From Polyangiaceae bacterium UTPRO1 (GTDB lineage: Bacteria; Desulfobacterota; Binatia; UTPRO1), in contig MWST01000038.1 in assembly GCA_002050235.1 (NCBI GenBank), positions 1 to 64,000 of the forward strand: a DNA stretch of 64,000 nt, read 5' to 3'. This document shows, piece by piece, positions 34,713-42,092 of this stretch (positions are counted from its first letter, which is position 1; each line of letters begins with the position of its first letter). Under the pieces are notes generated by a model. That model worked only from the letters and a program-made list of their open reading frames with translations, made no database searches and had not been told where the DNA came from. The position numbers and the translations under genes are program-made.

Positions 34713-35444
34713 CTAAACGTAGAGCGGCAGGAAGATCAACACCACTTTGCGGCCGTTGGCCTCGTAGCGTTCGATGATCTCGCCGCCGTGCAGCTCGATC
34801 AATTTCTGCGCCACCGCCCACTCCACCCCCGCCTCGGCGCCGCGGAAGAGCGGCGATGCCGGCGTTTTCGGCTCGACGTCGAGCCGCACTTGGAGCCCGT
34901 CGAAGTCGCGACGTTTGGCCGTACCGAGCGTCACCGCCAGCGCCCCGCCGAGCTTCAAGTCCTCGTGCACGTGGTGCAGCGCGATGCGAAACGCCTGCGA
35001 GATGCGCGTCGGATCGACGAGGATCGTCGCCGGCGGATCGATCTCGTCGCGCCGCACCTCGACGGCGGTGCCGTTCGCGTGCGACCCCAGGTGGGTCAGG
35101 AAGCCGTCGAGCAGTTCGCCGACAGATACCTTCGTGAAGTTGAGCGTGATGGGATGGAAGTACTCGAGCGCGACCTTGAGGAATTCCTCCAGGTTGGCGA
35201 TCGTGCGCTCCAGCATGTGGCCGGCAGTCGAGTCCGCCTTCTTCGCCGTCTCGCCGTCGGTCTTGATGAAATCCGACCAGTAGTAGAGCTTATGGAAGAA
35301 ATTTCCGAGCTCGTGGGCAATGTCGGCGAGCACGCGCTCTTGCACGACCACCAGACTCCCGTGCTCGCTGCGCATCTCCGGACGCGACGGCAACACCGCG
35401 TCCTGCGGCACGAGGCTCTGTGATCGATCACGGTGAGCGGTCAT
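34713..35444 (-). CDS. Histidine kinase-like protein with degenerate ATP-binding domain
   Basis: 243 residues from the ATG at 35444; an in-frame TTG at 35498 would add 18 residues. A dimerisation/phosphotransfer helix with the H-box DIAHELGNFF (His44) is clear. The C-terminal GHKL fold keeps a G2-like stretch (GAEAGVEWAVAQKLIELHGGEI), but the N-box asparagine and the DxGxG G1 box are not found where expected. There is no sensor domain and no membrane helix. It resembles the C-terminal part of PrsK, cut down to the core. It is paired with the response regulator. It may act as a phosphotransfer or phosphatase partner instead of a kinase. Confidence 0.75.
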   Translation of the reverse strand: MTAHRDRSQSLVPQDAVLPSRPEMRSEHGSLVVVQERVLADIAHELGNFFHKLYYWSDFIKTDGETAKKADSTAGHMLERTIANLEEFLKVALEYFHPITLNFTKVSVGELLDGFLTHLGSHANGTAVEVRRDEIDPPATILVDPTRISQAFRIALHHVHEDLKLGGALAVTLGTAKRRDFDGLQVRLDVEPKTPASPLFRGAEAGVEWAVAQKLIELHGGEIIERYEANGRKVVLIFLPLYV

Positions 35445-36407
35445 GGGTGGGGAGTTGCGCCAAATTGGATCGCTTGCGGCCTTGCAAGAGCGGCGCAACG
35501 ACGGCGAGTCTACTTGCGCCGCTAGGGGCTTTCAACCCGCGAAATTCGCCGCCCTGACAGGAAAATTTTCGTGATTTCGATGGGATGCCGCATTGCGGTA
35601 GAGCCGCTGACTCTCGCAGCGTTGCCGGGCGCACGAGCGAGCCGCCCCGGGCGAAGGAGGTGCGACATGGGGGCCGGGCGGCGCCGGCCGCGAGGCGCGG
35701 ACCAGGCGGCGACGGCGATCGCCGCCTACTGGCTTCCTGTCGTCGGCCAGTGATTTTGTCCTCCCTTAACAGCCCGTATTGAAGAAAGCCGGAATCTTGG
35801 AGCAACGGGTTGCAATGTCGCCGGATAACACGCTCAGCGGTAGCACTGTCATGAACAGTTGTTTGCCACAGCAGCTTTCACAAATCAGACAACGATCGTG
35901 ACTCCGTTCGTTCCGCTGGCGATGTCTCCGGTGACGGTCGCTGGAACAGTTGCGCAGACGCTGCGCGCATCGAAGATTCCCGATGCGCAGGCGGCTTATG
36001 AGTCAGCCAATACGCTTCGCCCACGTATCTCGGCGGCGTGAACTTAGTGCTCATACCGCAAGCTGGCTCGCAGGGTTCGCGTCCGACTTTCTCACGTTCT
36101 TTTCCTCTCCGGCGCGACTATCGCTTGCGACAGCCCGGGTCATTTCTTCCCTCGAGGGGCTCAGCAGAACCCGATGATGCGCAGGACGGGATCGTAGAAG
36201 TCGATCGCGCGGGCAAGGTCGGTCACGATGATGTCAATGGGGCAGTCCGGCCGTTTATGTCACGATCAGATTTTGGCTTGGTCGTGATACTTACGCGGCG
36301 AACTCTCATGCGGTATTTCTCGACCTGGCGTCAGACCGCCCCAACGCCAAGGCAGATCCCAGCACTCGATCAAGAGTCGACCGGACGTCGCCCCTCCGAC
36401 TTCTTTC
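35445..36407. other. 963-bp intergenic region with a gene scar
   Basis: No intact gene is supported. Open frames here have poor codon phase and no family motif. The left half is GC-rich; from about 35.8 kb G+C drops. It holds the glyoxalase fragment at 36161-36253 and an 8-bp hairpin (GCGCATCG/CGATGCGC, 35965-35988). The region probably marks the border of the inserted low-GC segment to its right and also contains the promoter of the kinase-regulator pair, which I could not pinpoint. Confidence 0.6.
36161..36253 (-). pseudogene. Remnant of a glyoxalase/VOC-family gene
   Basis: Thirty codons read IDIIVTDLARAIDFYDPVL then RIIGFC and stop. This matches the first beta-alpha unit of glyoxalase/bleomycin-resistance (VOC) proteins, which start with a DHxxxxVTDLERSxxFYxxVLGxLGF-like pattern. 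The metal-binding residue normally near the start is absent, no start codon is in frame just upstream, and the rest of the roughly 120-residue domain is missing. It is a truncated scar beside the low-GC insert. Confidence 0.6.
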
Positions 36408-37514
36408 CTATTGTGCTAACGCGGGACGCCGGCCGTGCGCGCGCCATCCACGACGGTCGGTATCCTGGACGAGGATGTCCTCGAGCTGCGCGCCACGGAA
36501 CCATTCGACCAATTCCTCGCGATCGTGAAAGTGCGTTATCGGCGTCGACAACCGGTCGTGTACGCCCGCGACGCGGGCACTCCACGGATGGTCGACGTAC
36601 GACGAGAGTGGCAGACGCTCGACGAGGTCACGCAGCCCGAGCGTCTTCAGGGACCTTAGCGGTTCCCAATAGACTGCCGAGAGCAGTGCCGCGACGAACT
36701 TGGACGCGCGGACACGTGCCGGATGAGACATGCGCTTCGTCAATCGATGGAGAGAGCGCATGTGCGATAAGCGATACGTGAATGCCATTCCGCGATACCC
36801 GTACACCCATATGACCACGAGTCCACCCCGCTTTACGAACGGCACGACGGCGAGAAAGCCAGCACGAGGGTCCGGAAGGTGGTGGAGTACCCCGAACGAC
36901 CACACAATGTCCACGCTCTCGTCGCGCACGGCGCGCTCGTAGAGGTTCGTCTGGACGATATGGCATTGTGGATACGCCTTATTATTGGCATATGCCACGT
37001 CGACACCGCCAGAAAGATCGATTCCGATCGTTTCGGCCGCTCCAAACTGATTAGCGACGTACAAGTGACGGCCGAAGCCGCAACCTACATCTAAAATGAT
37101 CTTACTCCGAAGACTCTCCAGCGAAATCGTCTGCCCCAAATTGCGCTGCAAATTATCGCGCCATTGCTCGGCAAATTTCGTGCTCGGCGGCTTCAGATCT
37201 AGTCGCTGACGGGTAAAACTCTCGAGGGTCTCCGAGAGATCCGTCGTACCGGTCGTCCTCTTCGGCGCCAAGGTGGGATGGCGTGAAAAATATTCGGGAT
37301 AACGGCGCGTCAACGGGACGAGAAGGTCGCCGTGAAGAATCCGCGGCACGCCTTCGATAATCGGGAATGCCGATTTACAGTCAATGCATTCAAGCACGCC
37401 CTCGACGATCTCGGGATCGTCGGCGGCAGAGGGACCCGGACCACCAAAGGACTGCGCGCGGAACGTCCCGCGACACTTGGGGCATACGATGAAGTCGAGA
37501 ATCCGTCGACGCAT
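36408..37514 (-). CDS. Class I SAM methyltransferase with N-terminal Trm112-like zinc ribbon
   Basis: 368 residues. The N-terminal about 60 residues form a Trm112-type zinc ribbon (CPKC at 11-14, CIDC later, then SAFPIIEGVPRI). The methyltransferase domain has motif I ILDVGCGFGRH, GIDLSGGVD (motif II Asp) and a VDIVWSFGVLHHLPDP motif IV/V. Such fusions are common in glycan and lipid loci; the acceptor is unknown. Codon use is markedly less GC-biased than in the flanking operons, which suggests recent acquisition. No clear Shine-Dalgarno sequence precedes the ATG. Confidence 0.88.
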   Translation of the reverse strand: MRRRILDFIVCPKCRGTFRAQSFGGPGPSAADDPEIVEGVLECIDCKSAFPIIEGVPRILHGDLLVPLTRRYPEYFSRHPTLAPKRTTGTTDLSETLESFTRQRLDLKPPSTKFAEQWRDNLQRNLGQTISLESLRSKIILDVGCGFGRHLYVANQFGAAETIGIDLSGGVDVAYANNKAYPQCHIVQTNLYERAVRDESVDIVWSFGVLHHLPDPRAGFLAVVPFVKRGGLVVIWVYGYRGMAFTYRLSHMRSLHRLTKRMSHPARVRASKFVAALLSAVYWEPLRSLKTLGLRDLVERLPLSSYVDHPWSARVAGVHDRLSTPITHFHDREELVEWFRGAQLEDILVQDTDRRGWRAHGRRPALAQ

Positions 37515-37523
37515 AGCAGGCGG

Positions 37524-37552
37524 GGATTACTGAGAAGGTCTTGATGTGTCAA
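37524..37552 (-). promoter_or_regulatory. Possible sigma-70-type promoter for the methyltransferase gene
   Basis: On the reverse strand a perfect -35 TTGACA (37552-37547) is followed after 17 nt by TAATCC (37529-37524), a weak -10. Transcription would begin only a few bases before the ATG at 37514, so the mRNA would be nearly leaderless, which fits the lack of a ribosome site. An 11-bp palindrome CGCAAATTGCG (37554-37564) sits just upstream of the -35 and could be an operator. Confidence 0.35.
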
Positions 37553-37604
37553 GCGCAAATTGCGTCACGATCCCGCTCGGCGGCATCGTATGCACCCTGA
37601 GGCA

Positions 37605-37648
37605 GACCTCGGCCGCGCGACAAACATTTACGTCGCGCAGCCGAGGTC
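37605..37648 (-). terminator. Strong hairpin after the beta-helix gene
   Basis: A 17-nt arm (37605-37621) pairs with 37632-37648 at 16 of 17 positions around a 10-nt loop (AAACATTTAC). It starts about 30 nt after the beta-helix gene's stop on the minus strand. No T-run follows, so it is not a textbook intrinsic terminator; it could be a processing or boundary hairpin. Confidence 0.45.
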
Positions 37649-37678
37649 ATGACTATGTCGAGGACATGAAAACGAGAC

Positions 37679-39043
37679 TCAGAAGTTGCATTGAGCTGAG
37701 CTGCATGTCGACGCGCTATCTGTGCGCGTCGAGATGGGTACGGTGTCTTGCGTCACGGGAGGCAACGAATCGAAGCAATTGTTTCGAGCACCAACCGATG
37801 CGCTATTGCCAGTGCTGCCATTGCACGTTGTGCCGCTGCACATGCAGTCGGTGATATTCCAAATGTCGTTGAGGCTCCCTTGGCAGAAGATGTTGCCTCC
37901 GCTGGAGACCGAACCTATTACGGCCGTTCCGCTGTAGTCTCCGCCGCCGAAATCCACCTTTGCGTTCGGATTGTCCTTGACGACCAACGCGCCACGTTGG
38001 CAATCGCTGGCAGTGTTGCCGCCGTTGCCCTTCAACTTGTTACCGGTCCCCTTGAGCTTACCGGCGCCACTGCCTTTGACCTGAAATCCGGCGACGTAGC
38101 TGTTCTTGATGATGTTGCTGGTCGCGTCGACGGAAGCCGCGTCGACGACCCGAATGCCGAATTTGCAGTAGCTGATCGTATTGTTGCTGACGGTGTTGGT
38201 TCCGCCGTCGAACGAATACGCTTGACACACGTTTTTGTCGGTGTTGCTACCCGTTGTGCTATTGCCCGACACTGTGTGCGTCCCAGCGACGACCTTGACC
38301 GGTTGCCCGATCGTATTGATCGTATTCCCGGAGATCGTGGACGCCCCACCATTCACTTGGATCGCCTTGTCGAGTCCGCAAAGCCCCGAGGCGCCGCTGC
38401 TCTTCAGACACGTGTGCCCGCTGCCCGCTGTCGTGTTTCCCGTAAGCGTATTGCCAGAGACTGTGATGCCCGTACCAGCGGTGCTGTCGATAGTGATGGC
38501 GTCTTCACAGATGAATTTGTTCGTGACGCCACTCACCGTGTGGTTATCGCCTGAGCGGATGTGAATGCCCTCAGGAAAATACTGCATGGTGAAGTTCTTT
38601 ACTTGATTGTCGTGTCCTTTGAGCGTGAAAAGCGCCGGCTGAGGTGACGCGCAGCTGCCAGAGCAGCTTTGACAGACACCGGTCCCATTAAAATTGAATG
38701 TGACCTTGTTGGCGCCATCGACGATCGTATGGTGGCCAGTGAGGCACACCGCATTCTTTTCGAAGTCGCCGGTGCATGCGGCGGTCGTGCTGCTCTGCGC
38801 CATGTTGATTGTACAGCCGGTGCCGCTGTTGAAAGTGATCGTGCGGATAAATGTTGGAGTTCCCGAACAGGCATTGGCCTTCGAGATTGCGTCGCGGAGG
38901 TCGGTTTCAGTGCAGTCGACCGAGCACGCGGTTTGGCTGCAGGTCGCCGAGCAATTGTTAGCGGCCTGAGCAAAATATGAATTGCCGAAAATCAGCAGCA
39001 GGGCGAACGTGGGGCCAGTGATGAGTTTCCCGACCATTTGCAT
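37679..39043 (-). CDS. Secreted cysteine-rich right-handed beta-helix protein
   Basis: 454 residues. A signal peptide (about 1-27, hydrophobic ITGPTFALLLIFGNSYF, cleavage after AQA) is followed by a Cys-rich N-terminal region (NNCSATCSQTACSVDC). The middle shows repeated short-turn units such as TISGNTINTIG, VSGNTLTGNTT and VSNNTISYCKFGI, typical of parallel beta-helix folds (NosD/pectate-lyase-like). About 22 cysteines imply disulfides outside the cytoplasm. Asn/Ser/Thr-rich composition and lower G+C mark it as foreign to the region. AGGAGG is 2 nt before the first ATG but 8 nt before the second, at 39037, which may be the real start. It may bind or cleave a polysaccharide. Confidence 0.8.
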   Translation of the reverse strand: MQMVGKLITGPTFALLLIFGNSYFAQAANNCSATCSQTACSVDCTETDLRDAISKANACSGTPTFIRTITFNSGTGCTINMAQSSTTAACTGDFEKNAVCLTGHHTIVDGANKVTFNFNGTGVCQSCSGSCASPQPALFTLKGHDNQVKNFTMQYFPEGIHIRSGDNHTVSGVTNKFICEDAITIDSTAGTGITVSGNTLTGNTTAGSGHTCLKSSGASGLCGLDKAIQVNGGASTISGNTINTIGQPVKVVAGTHTVSGNSTTGSNTDKNVCQAYSFDGGTNTVSNNTISYCKFGIRVVDAASVDATSNIIKNSYVAGFQVKGSGAGKLKGTGNKLKGNGGNTASDCQRGALVVKDNPNAKVDFGGGDYSGTAVIGSVSSGGNIFCQGSLNDIWNITDCMCSGTTCNGSTGNSASVGARNNCFDSLPPVTQDTVPISTRTDSASTCSSAQCNF

Positions 39044-39160
39044 CCCCTCCTATTGGTATGGGGCCATAGAGAGGTGGGCGCGGGCCTGTTTCGATAGCAG
39101 CGGCCAGGAGACTCTGTCAACGTAAAAGCGATTGAGCGATGCTTTAAAGGGATGTGTCGC

Positions 39161-39436
39161 CTACTGGCTTCCTTGACCGCTGCGGGATTCGAAGACGAGC
39201 TTCAGGTTCTGCACTTTGCGTAGCTCGTAGTCGATCGTGAGCAGCGCCTCGATCACGTTCTTGATCTCGCCAGTCATGCGATCGAGCTCCTGGAAGGAAA
39301 CACGCTCGAGCTCGCGCCGCACCTGCTCGTAGAGGCTCAGAATGTTGCCGAGACCCCCCGCGGACGTGAAGCGGGCGTCGATCTCGTCGTAGGAAGAGAG
39401 GATGCGGTCGATCAGTTCCCGGATTTCCTGAGTCAC
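39161..39436 (-). CDS. Small helical coiled-coil protein, paralogue of 39629-39925
   Basis: 91 residues from a GTG at 39436 with AAGGAG 9 nt upstream; the longer in-frame start at 39502 has no such site. The sequence is almost all amphipathic helix (IRELIDRILSSYDEIDARF, then LYEQVRRELERVSFQELDRM). It aligns end to end with the neighbouring 98-residue product (I-L-x-x-Y-x-E-I/L-D-x-R, a central Gly-rich turn, and a C-terminal D-Y/S-E-L-R/H-x-x-x-x-L-K). No known family was recognised. It could be a small structural or adaptor protein. Confidence 0.65.
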   Translation of the reverse strand: MTQEIRELIDRILSSYDEIDARFTSAGGLGNILSLYEQVRRELERVSFQELDRMTGEIKNVIEALLTIDYELRKVQNLKLVFESRSGQGSQ

Positions 39437-39548
39437 GCCGGTGCGCTCCTTGCCGGCGATGAGAGCAATTACAATGCCATCCCCACCGGCCGCCGAAAGC
39501 AATTCATCCGTGATTTCAAGAACTTCGCTCTAGCCCACCACGCTGCGG

Positions 39549-39568
39549 CTCGTGCAAACCCGCACGAG
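39549..39568 (-). other. Short hairpin between the paralogous small genes
   Basis: CTCGTGC and GCACGAG form a perfect 7-bp stem with a 6-nt loop in the 192-bp gap between the two small coiled-coil genes. There is no T-run after it on either strand. It may attenuate or process the transcript; significance is low. Confidence 0.3.
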
Positions 39569-39628
39569 CGGCCCGCCTCGGGAGACTCTGCGGCGCCGGA
39601 GCTCTGCAGCGCACCGGGCGGCCTACCG

Positions 39629-39925
39629 TCAGTCCTCGTCGCCGCCGATGCCGAGCGGTCCGTCGTCGCCGCCGAGCCGCGTCTTCAACGCCCGCAGGCG
39701 GTGCAGCTCGGAATCGATGCGCACCAAGCGCTCGACCAGGCCGCGCAGCTCGCGGACGGCCGCGTCGAGATCCTGCCGTTCGATGACCTGGAGAGCGTTC
39801 GCTACGTGCTGCGAGACCGTGAGGAGGCCAACGATGCCGTCCATGCCCGCCGCCGCGACGCGCCGGTCGAGCTCGCCGTAGTAGCGCAGGATCCCCTCGG
39901 AGCGTCGCCGCAGATCGTCGTCCAC
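39629..39925 (-). CDS. Small helical coiled-coil protein, paralogue of 39161-39436
   Basis: 98 residues from a GTG at 39925. Mostly amphipathic helix (RRRSEGILRYYGELDRRV, LDAAVRELRGLVERLVRID), ending in a flexible Gly/Asp tail (GGDDGPLGIGGDED). It shares length, heptad pattern and key residues with the downstream gene, so the two arose by tandem duplication. It starts 49 bp after the deacetylase and is probably the tail of that operon. Function unknown; the fold resembles small helical-hairpin chaperones or adaptors only in the general sense. Confidence 0.65.
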   Translation of the reverse strand: MDDDLRRRSEGILRYYGELDRRVAAAGMDGIVGLLTVSQHVANALQVIERQDLDAAVRELRGLVERLVRIDSELHRLRALKTRLGGDDGPLGIGGDED

Positions 39926-39974
39926 GCCGCGACCACTAGCATCGGCAGCCGGTGGTCCGTCAATGGCGCTCCCG

Positions 39975-40940
39975 CTATGCGGTCAGCACTTTCAGCCGCA
40001 CCAGCGCGGCGTCGTCGTGCGGATACACCGGCACCCGCGGCAGCAGCTCGAGCGGCTGGCGTCCGAGGCGGCCGCGCGTCATCGTCGTCGCCGAACGATA
40101 GTGGCGCGCCACCCGCGCCGGCGCCACGGCGCCGATGCTGGCCGCGCCGCCGAAGGGATAGCAGAAGTGTCGGCAGTCGCGGCCGGTGTGGGCGGCGATC
40201 TTCTGCCGGCTCCGCACCAGCTCGCGCTCGAGCGCGTCGTCGTCGAGCGCGGCGACGGCGGTGTGGGTGACACCGTGGCTCTCGAAAGCCACGACGTCCT
40301 CGCGCGCGAGCGCCTCGACCTCGGGCCACGTGATCGCCGGCGGCGCCGCGAGCATCTCCGGCGCGACCAGTCCGCGAGCAACGAGCGCGTCGACGAGCGC
40401 CCGGAGCCGCGGGCCGTACTCCGCCCACGGCCGGGTGTACATCACCTTCGTCGTCGCCCGCGCGAAGGCGCGGACCGCACCCGGAGGCCGGAAGTCGAAC
40501 GTCTCGCCTCCCGCCGTGATCGCGACCGGCGGCGCGTACCGCTCGATGGCGCGCAGCCACTGAAAGGGCATGCCGCCCGGCGCATCGAGGTACGCGGTCG
40601 GCAGATAGAAGGTGACCGGCCAAGCGCGCGCCGCCGCGACGGCGGCGATCGTGCGCACGGTCTCGCCCACGCCGTCGTCGAAGGTGATCGCGAAGAGTCC
40701 GTGCGTCGTCGCACCGCGCGCATGGCGGCTGACGAGCTCGTCGAGGGCGAGCGGACGGCTCGGTGCGAGTGCCTCCACCTGCTCGACGAAGCGCGCCGCC
40801 GGCAAGTTGTGGTAGGCGAGCACGAAGCCGCCGCGTGCGCGTCCGCACAGGCGCTCGAGCGGCCCGTAGGCTCCGGCGCCGCTGAGCGCCCGCGCGGCCG
40901 CGGCACGCAATGCGCTCACCATCGCGGCGGCTGCGCTCAT
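39975..40940 (-). CDS. Polysaccharide deacetylase-like protein (CE4/NodB)
   Basis: 321 residues. FVLAYHNLPAARF opens the domain. FAITFDDGVGETV carries the catalytic/metal Asp pair, VAFESHGVTHTAVA the metal-binding His pair, and CRHFCYPFGG the Arg/Pro-Phe-Gly motif. The ATG at 40940 overlaps the GT4 stop by 4 nt. It lacks a signal peptide. The domain is longer than the deacetylase at 24165-24950, with an insert around residues 150-205. It likely deacetylates a lipid-linked sugar of the second glycan module. Confidence 0.88.
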   Translation of the reverse strand: MSAAAAMVSALRAAAARALSGAGAYGPLERLCGRARGGFVLAYHNLPAARFVEQVEALAPSRPLALDELVSRHARGATTHGLFAITFDDGVGETVRTIAAVAAARAWPVTFYLPTAYLDAPGGMPFQWLRAIERYAPPVAITAGGETFDFRPPGAVRAFARATTKVMYTRPWAEYGPRLRALVDALVARGLVAPEMLAAPPAITWPEVEALAREDVVAFESHGVTHTAVAALDDDALERELVRSRQKIAAHTGRDCRHFCYPFGGAASIGAVAPARVARHYRSATTMTRGRLGRQPLELLPRVPVYPHDDAALVRLKVLTA

Positions 40941-42082
40941 TCGTCTCGGTGCATCGATACGGCCGGCGCCGCGTTGCCGGCGGCGACGCGCGACCGACCG
41001 GGGCGACGCTCCGCCGCCGCGACGAGCCGCTCGTAGTGCCGCCCGAGCACGTCGAGATTGGTGGCGCGGTCGGCGCGCGCGCGCACGCGCGCGCGATTGC
41101 GGTCGCCCGCGGCCGTCCAGGCGGCCGGCGACTGCAGAGCGCGCGCGAGCGCGGCCGCGAGCGCCGGGGCGTCGTCGGGCGGAAACAACAGGCCGTCTCC
41201 TTCCCCGGCGAGCCATTCGCGGTTCGCCGGGCAGTCGCTGACCACGGGGTAGACGCCGGCGGCCATGGCCTCGAGGAGCGCCGGGCTCGTGCCGTCCCAG
41301 AGCGAGGCCGAGACGTAGACGTCGGCCGCGGCTAGGAGCGCGGGGAGCGCCTCGGGCAGATAGCCGCCGAGGAAGCGCACGCGGTCGGCGAGTCCGTGCG
41401 CCGCCACCTCGGCGCGGAGCGCTGCGCCGTCGCGGCCGTCGGCGGCGAAGGTCATCTCGAACGCGAGTCCGGCGGCCGCGAGCCGGGCCAACGCCGCGAC
41501 GATGATCCCGGGCTGATACGGCCGATGCAGCTTGCGGGTGCAGACTATGCGGGCAACCCCGTCCGGCCGCCGCGGCACGCGCGGCAGCGTGAAGCGCTCG
41601 ACGTCGATTCCCTGCGTCAGGCAGAGGATCTTCTCCGCCGGCACGCCGAGCGTGGCGATCTTCGCTGCCAGCTCGGCCGAGACCGGATTCACGAGATCCG
41701 CCCGCCGCACCACCCAGCGGGTCAGCGCCCGGCGGGCGTGCGAACGCAGCGAGTTGTGGACGTCGCTGCCGCGGGCGCTCACCACCAGAGGATGGAATCC
41801 GCTCGCAGCCGCGACCAGGCCGTTGCTGGTGAGGAAGTGGGCATGGACGAGATCCGGAGCGATGGCGCGCACCAAGCGCCGCACCCGCGGGATCGCGCAT
41901 ACGTAGGCCGTCGGGTGCTGCGTCGGATCGCACTCGCGCGGCAGGAGATGGTGATTCACCGCGTTCGGCAGCTGCTCGCGCGTGAAGCTGAGCAGATGGA
42001 TCTCGTGGCCGCGGCGCGCGAAGTGGTCGATGTACGGCGCCGCGAAATGACTCTGCGAGTGGACGATGTAGCAGATACGCAT
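40937..42082 (-). CDS. GT4-family glycosyltransferase
   Basis: 381 residues. The GT-B N-terminus is RICYIVHSQSHFAAPYIDHFA with HEIHLLSF and DLVHAHFLTSNGL. The donor half has LTQGIDVERFTLP and a SLWDGTSPALLEAMAAGVYPVVSD site, where EX7E is changed to D..E. The overall pattern fits the GT4 colanic-acid/WcaL-like group. It is followed by the deacetylase with a 4-nt overlap and follows asnB by 10 bp. The donor sugar is unknown. Confidence 0.9.
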   Translation of the reverse strand: MRICYIVHSQSHFAAPYIDHFARRGHEIHLLSFTREQLPNAVNHHLLPRECDPTQHPTAYVCAIPRVRRLVRAIAPDLVHAHFLTSNGLVAAASGFHPLVVSARGSDVHNSLRSHARRALTRWVVRRADLVNPVSAELAAKIATLGVPAEKILCLTQGIDVERFTLPRVPRRPDGVARIVCTRKLHRPYQPGIIVAALARLAAAGLAFEMTFAADGRDGAALRAEVAAHGLADRVRFLGGYLPEALPALLAAADVYVSASLWDGTSPALLEAMAAGVYPVVSDCPANREWLAGEGDGLLFPPDDAPALAAALARALQSPAAWTAAGDRNRARVRARADRATNLDVLGRHYERLVAAAERRPGRSRVAAGNAAPAVSMHRDE

Positions 42083-42092
42083 GGCGGTCCGC

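Noticed and set aside
35582-35596. Second sigma-54-like match (GGGATGCCGCATTGC, plus strand)
   Set aside because: Only the GG and TTGC cores fit, the -24 element is otherwise wrong, and no plus-strand gene follows.
35428-35805. A 125-codon minus-strand open frame upstream of the kinase
   Set aside because: No motif, Arg/Ser/Pro-rich, and overlaps the kinase start region; not a credible gene.
36038-36781. A 247-codon plus-strand open frame in and beyond the intergenic region
   Set aside because: Its right half is antisense to the methyltransferase, and its translation is Arg/Pro-rich without domains.
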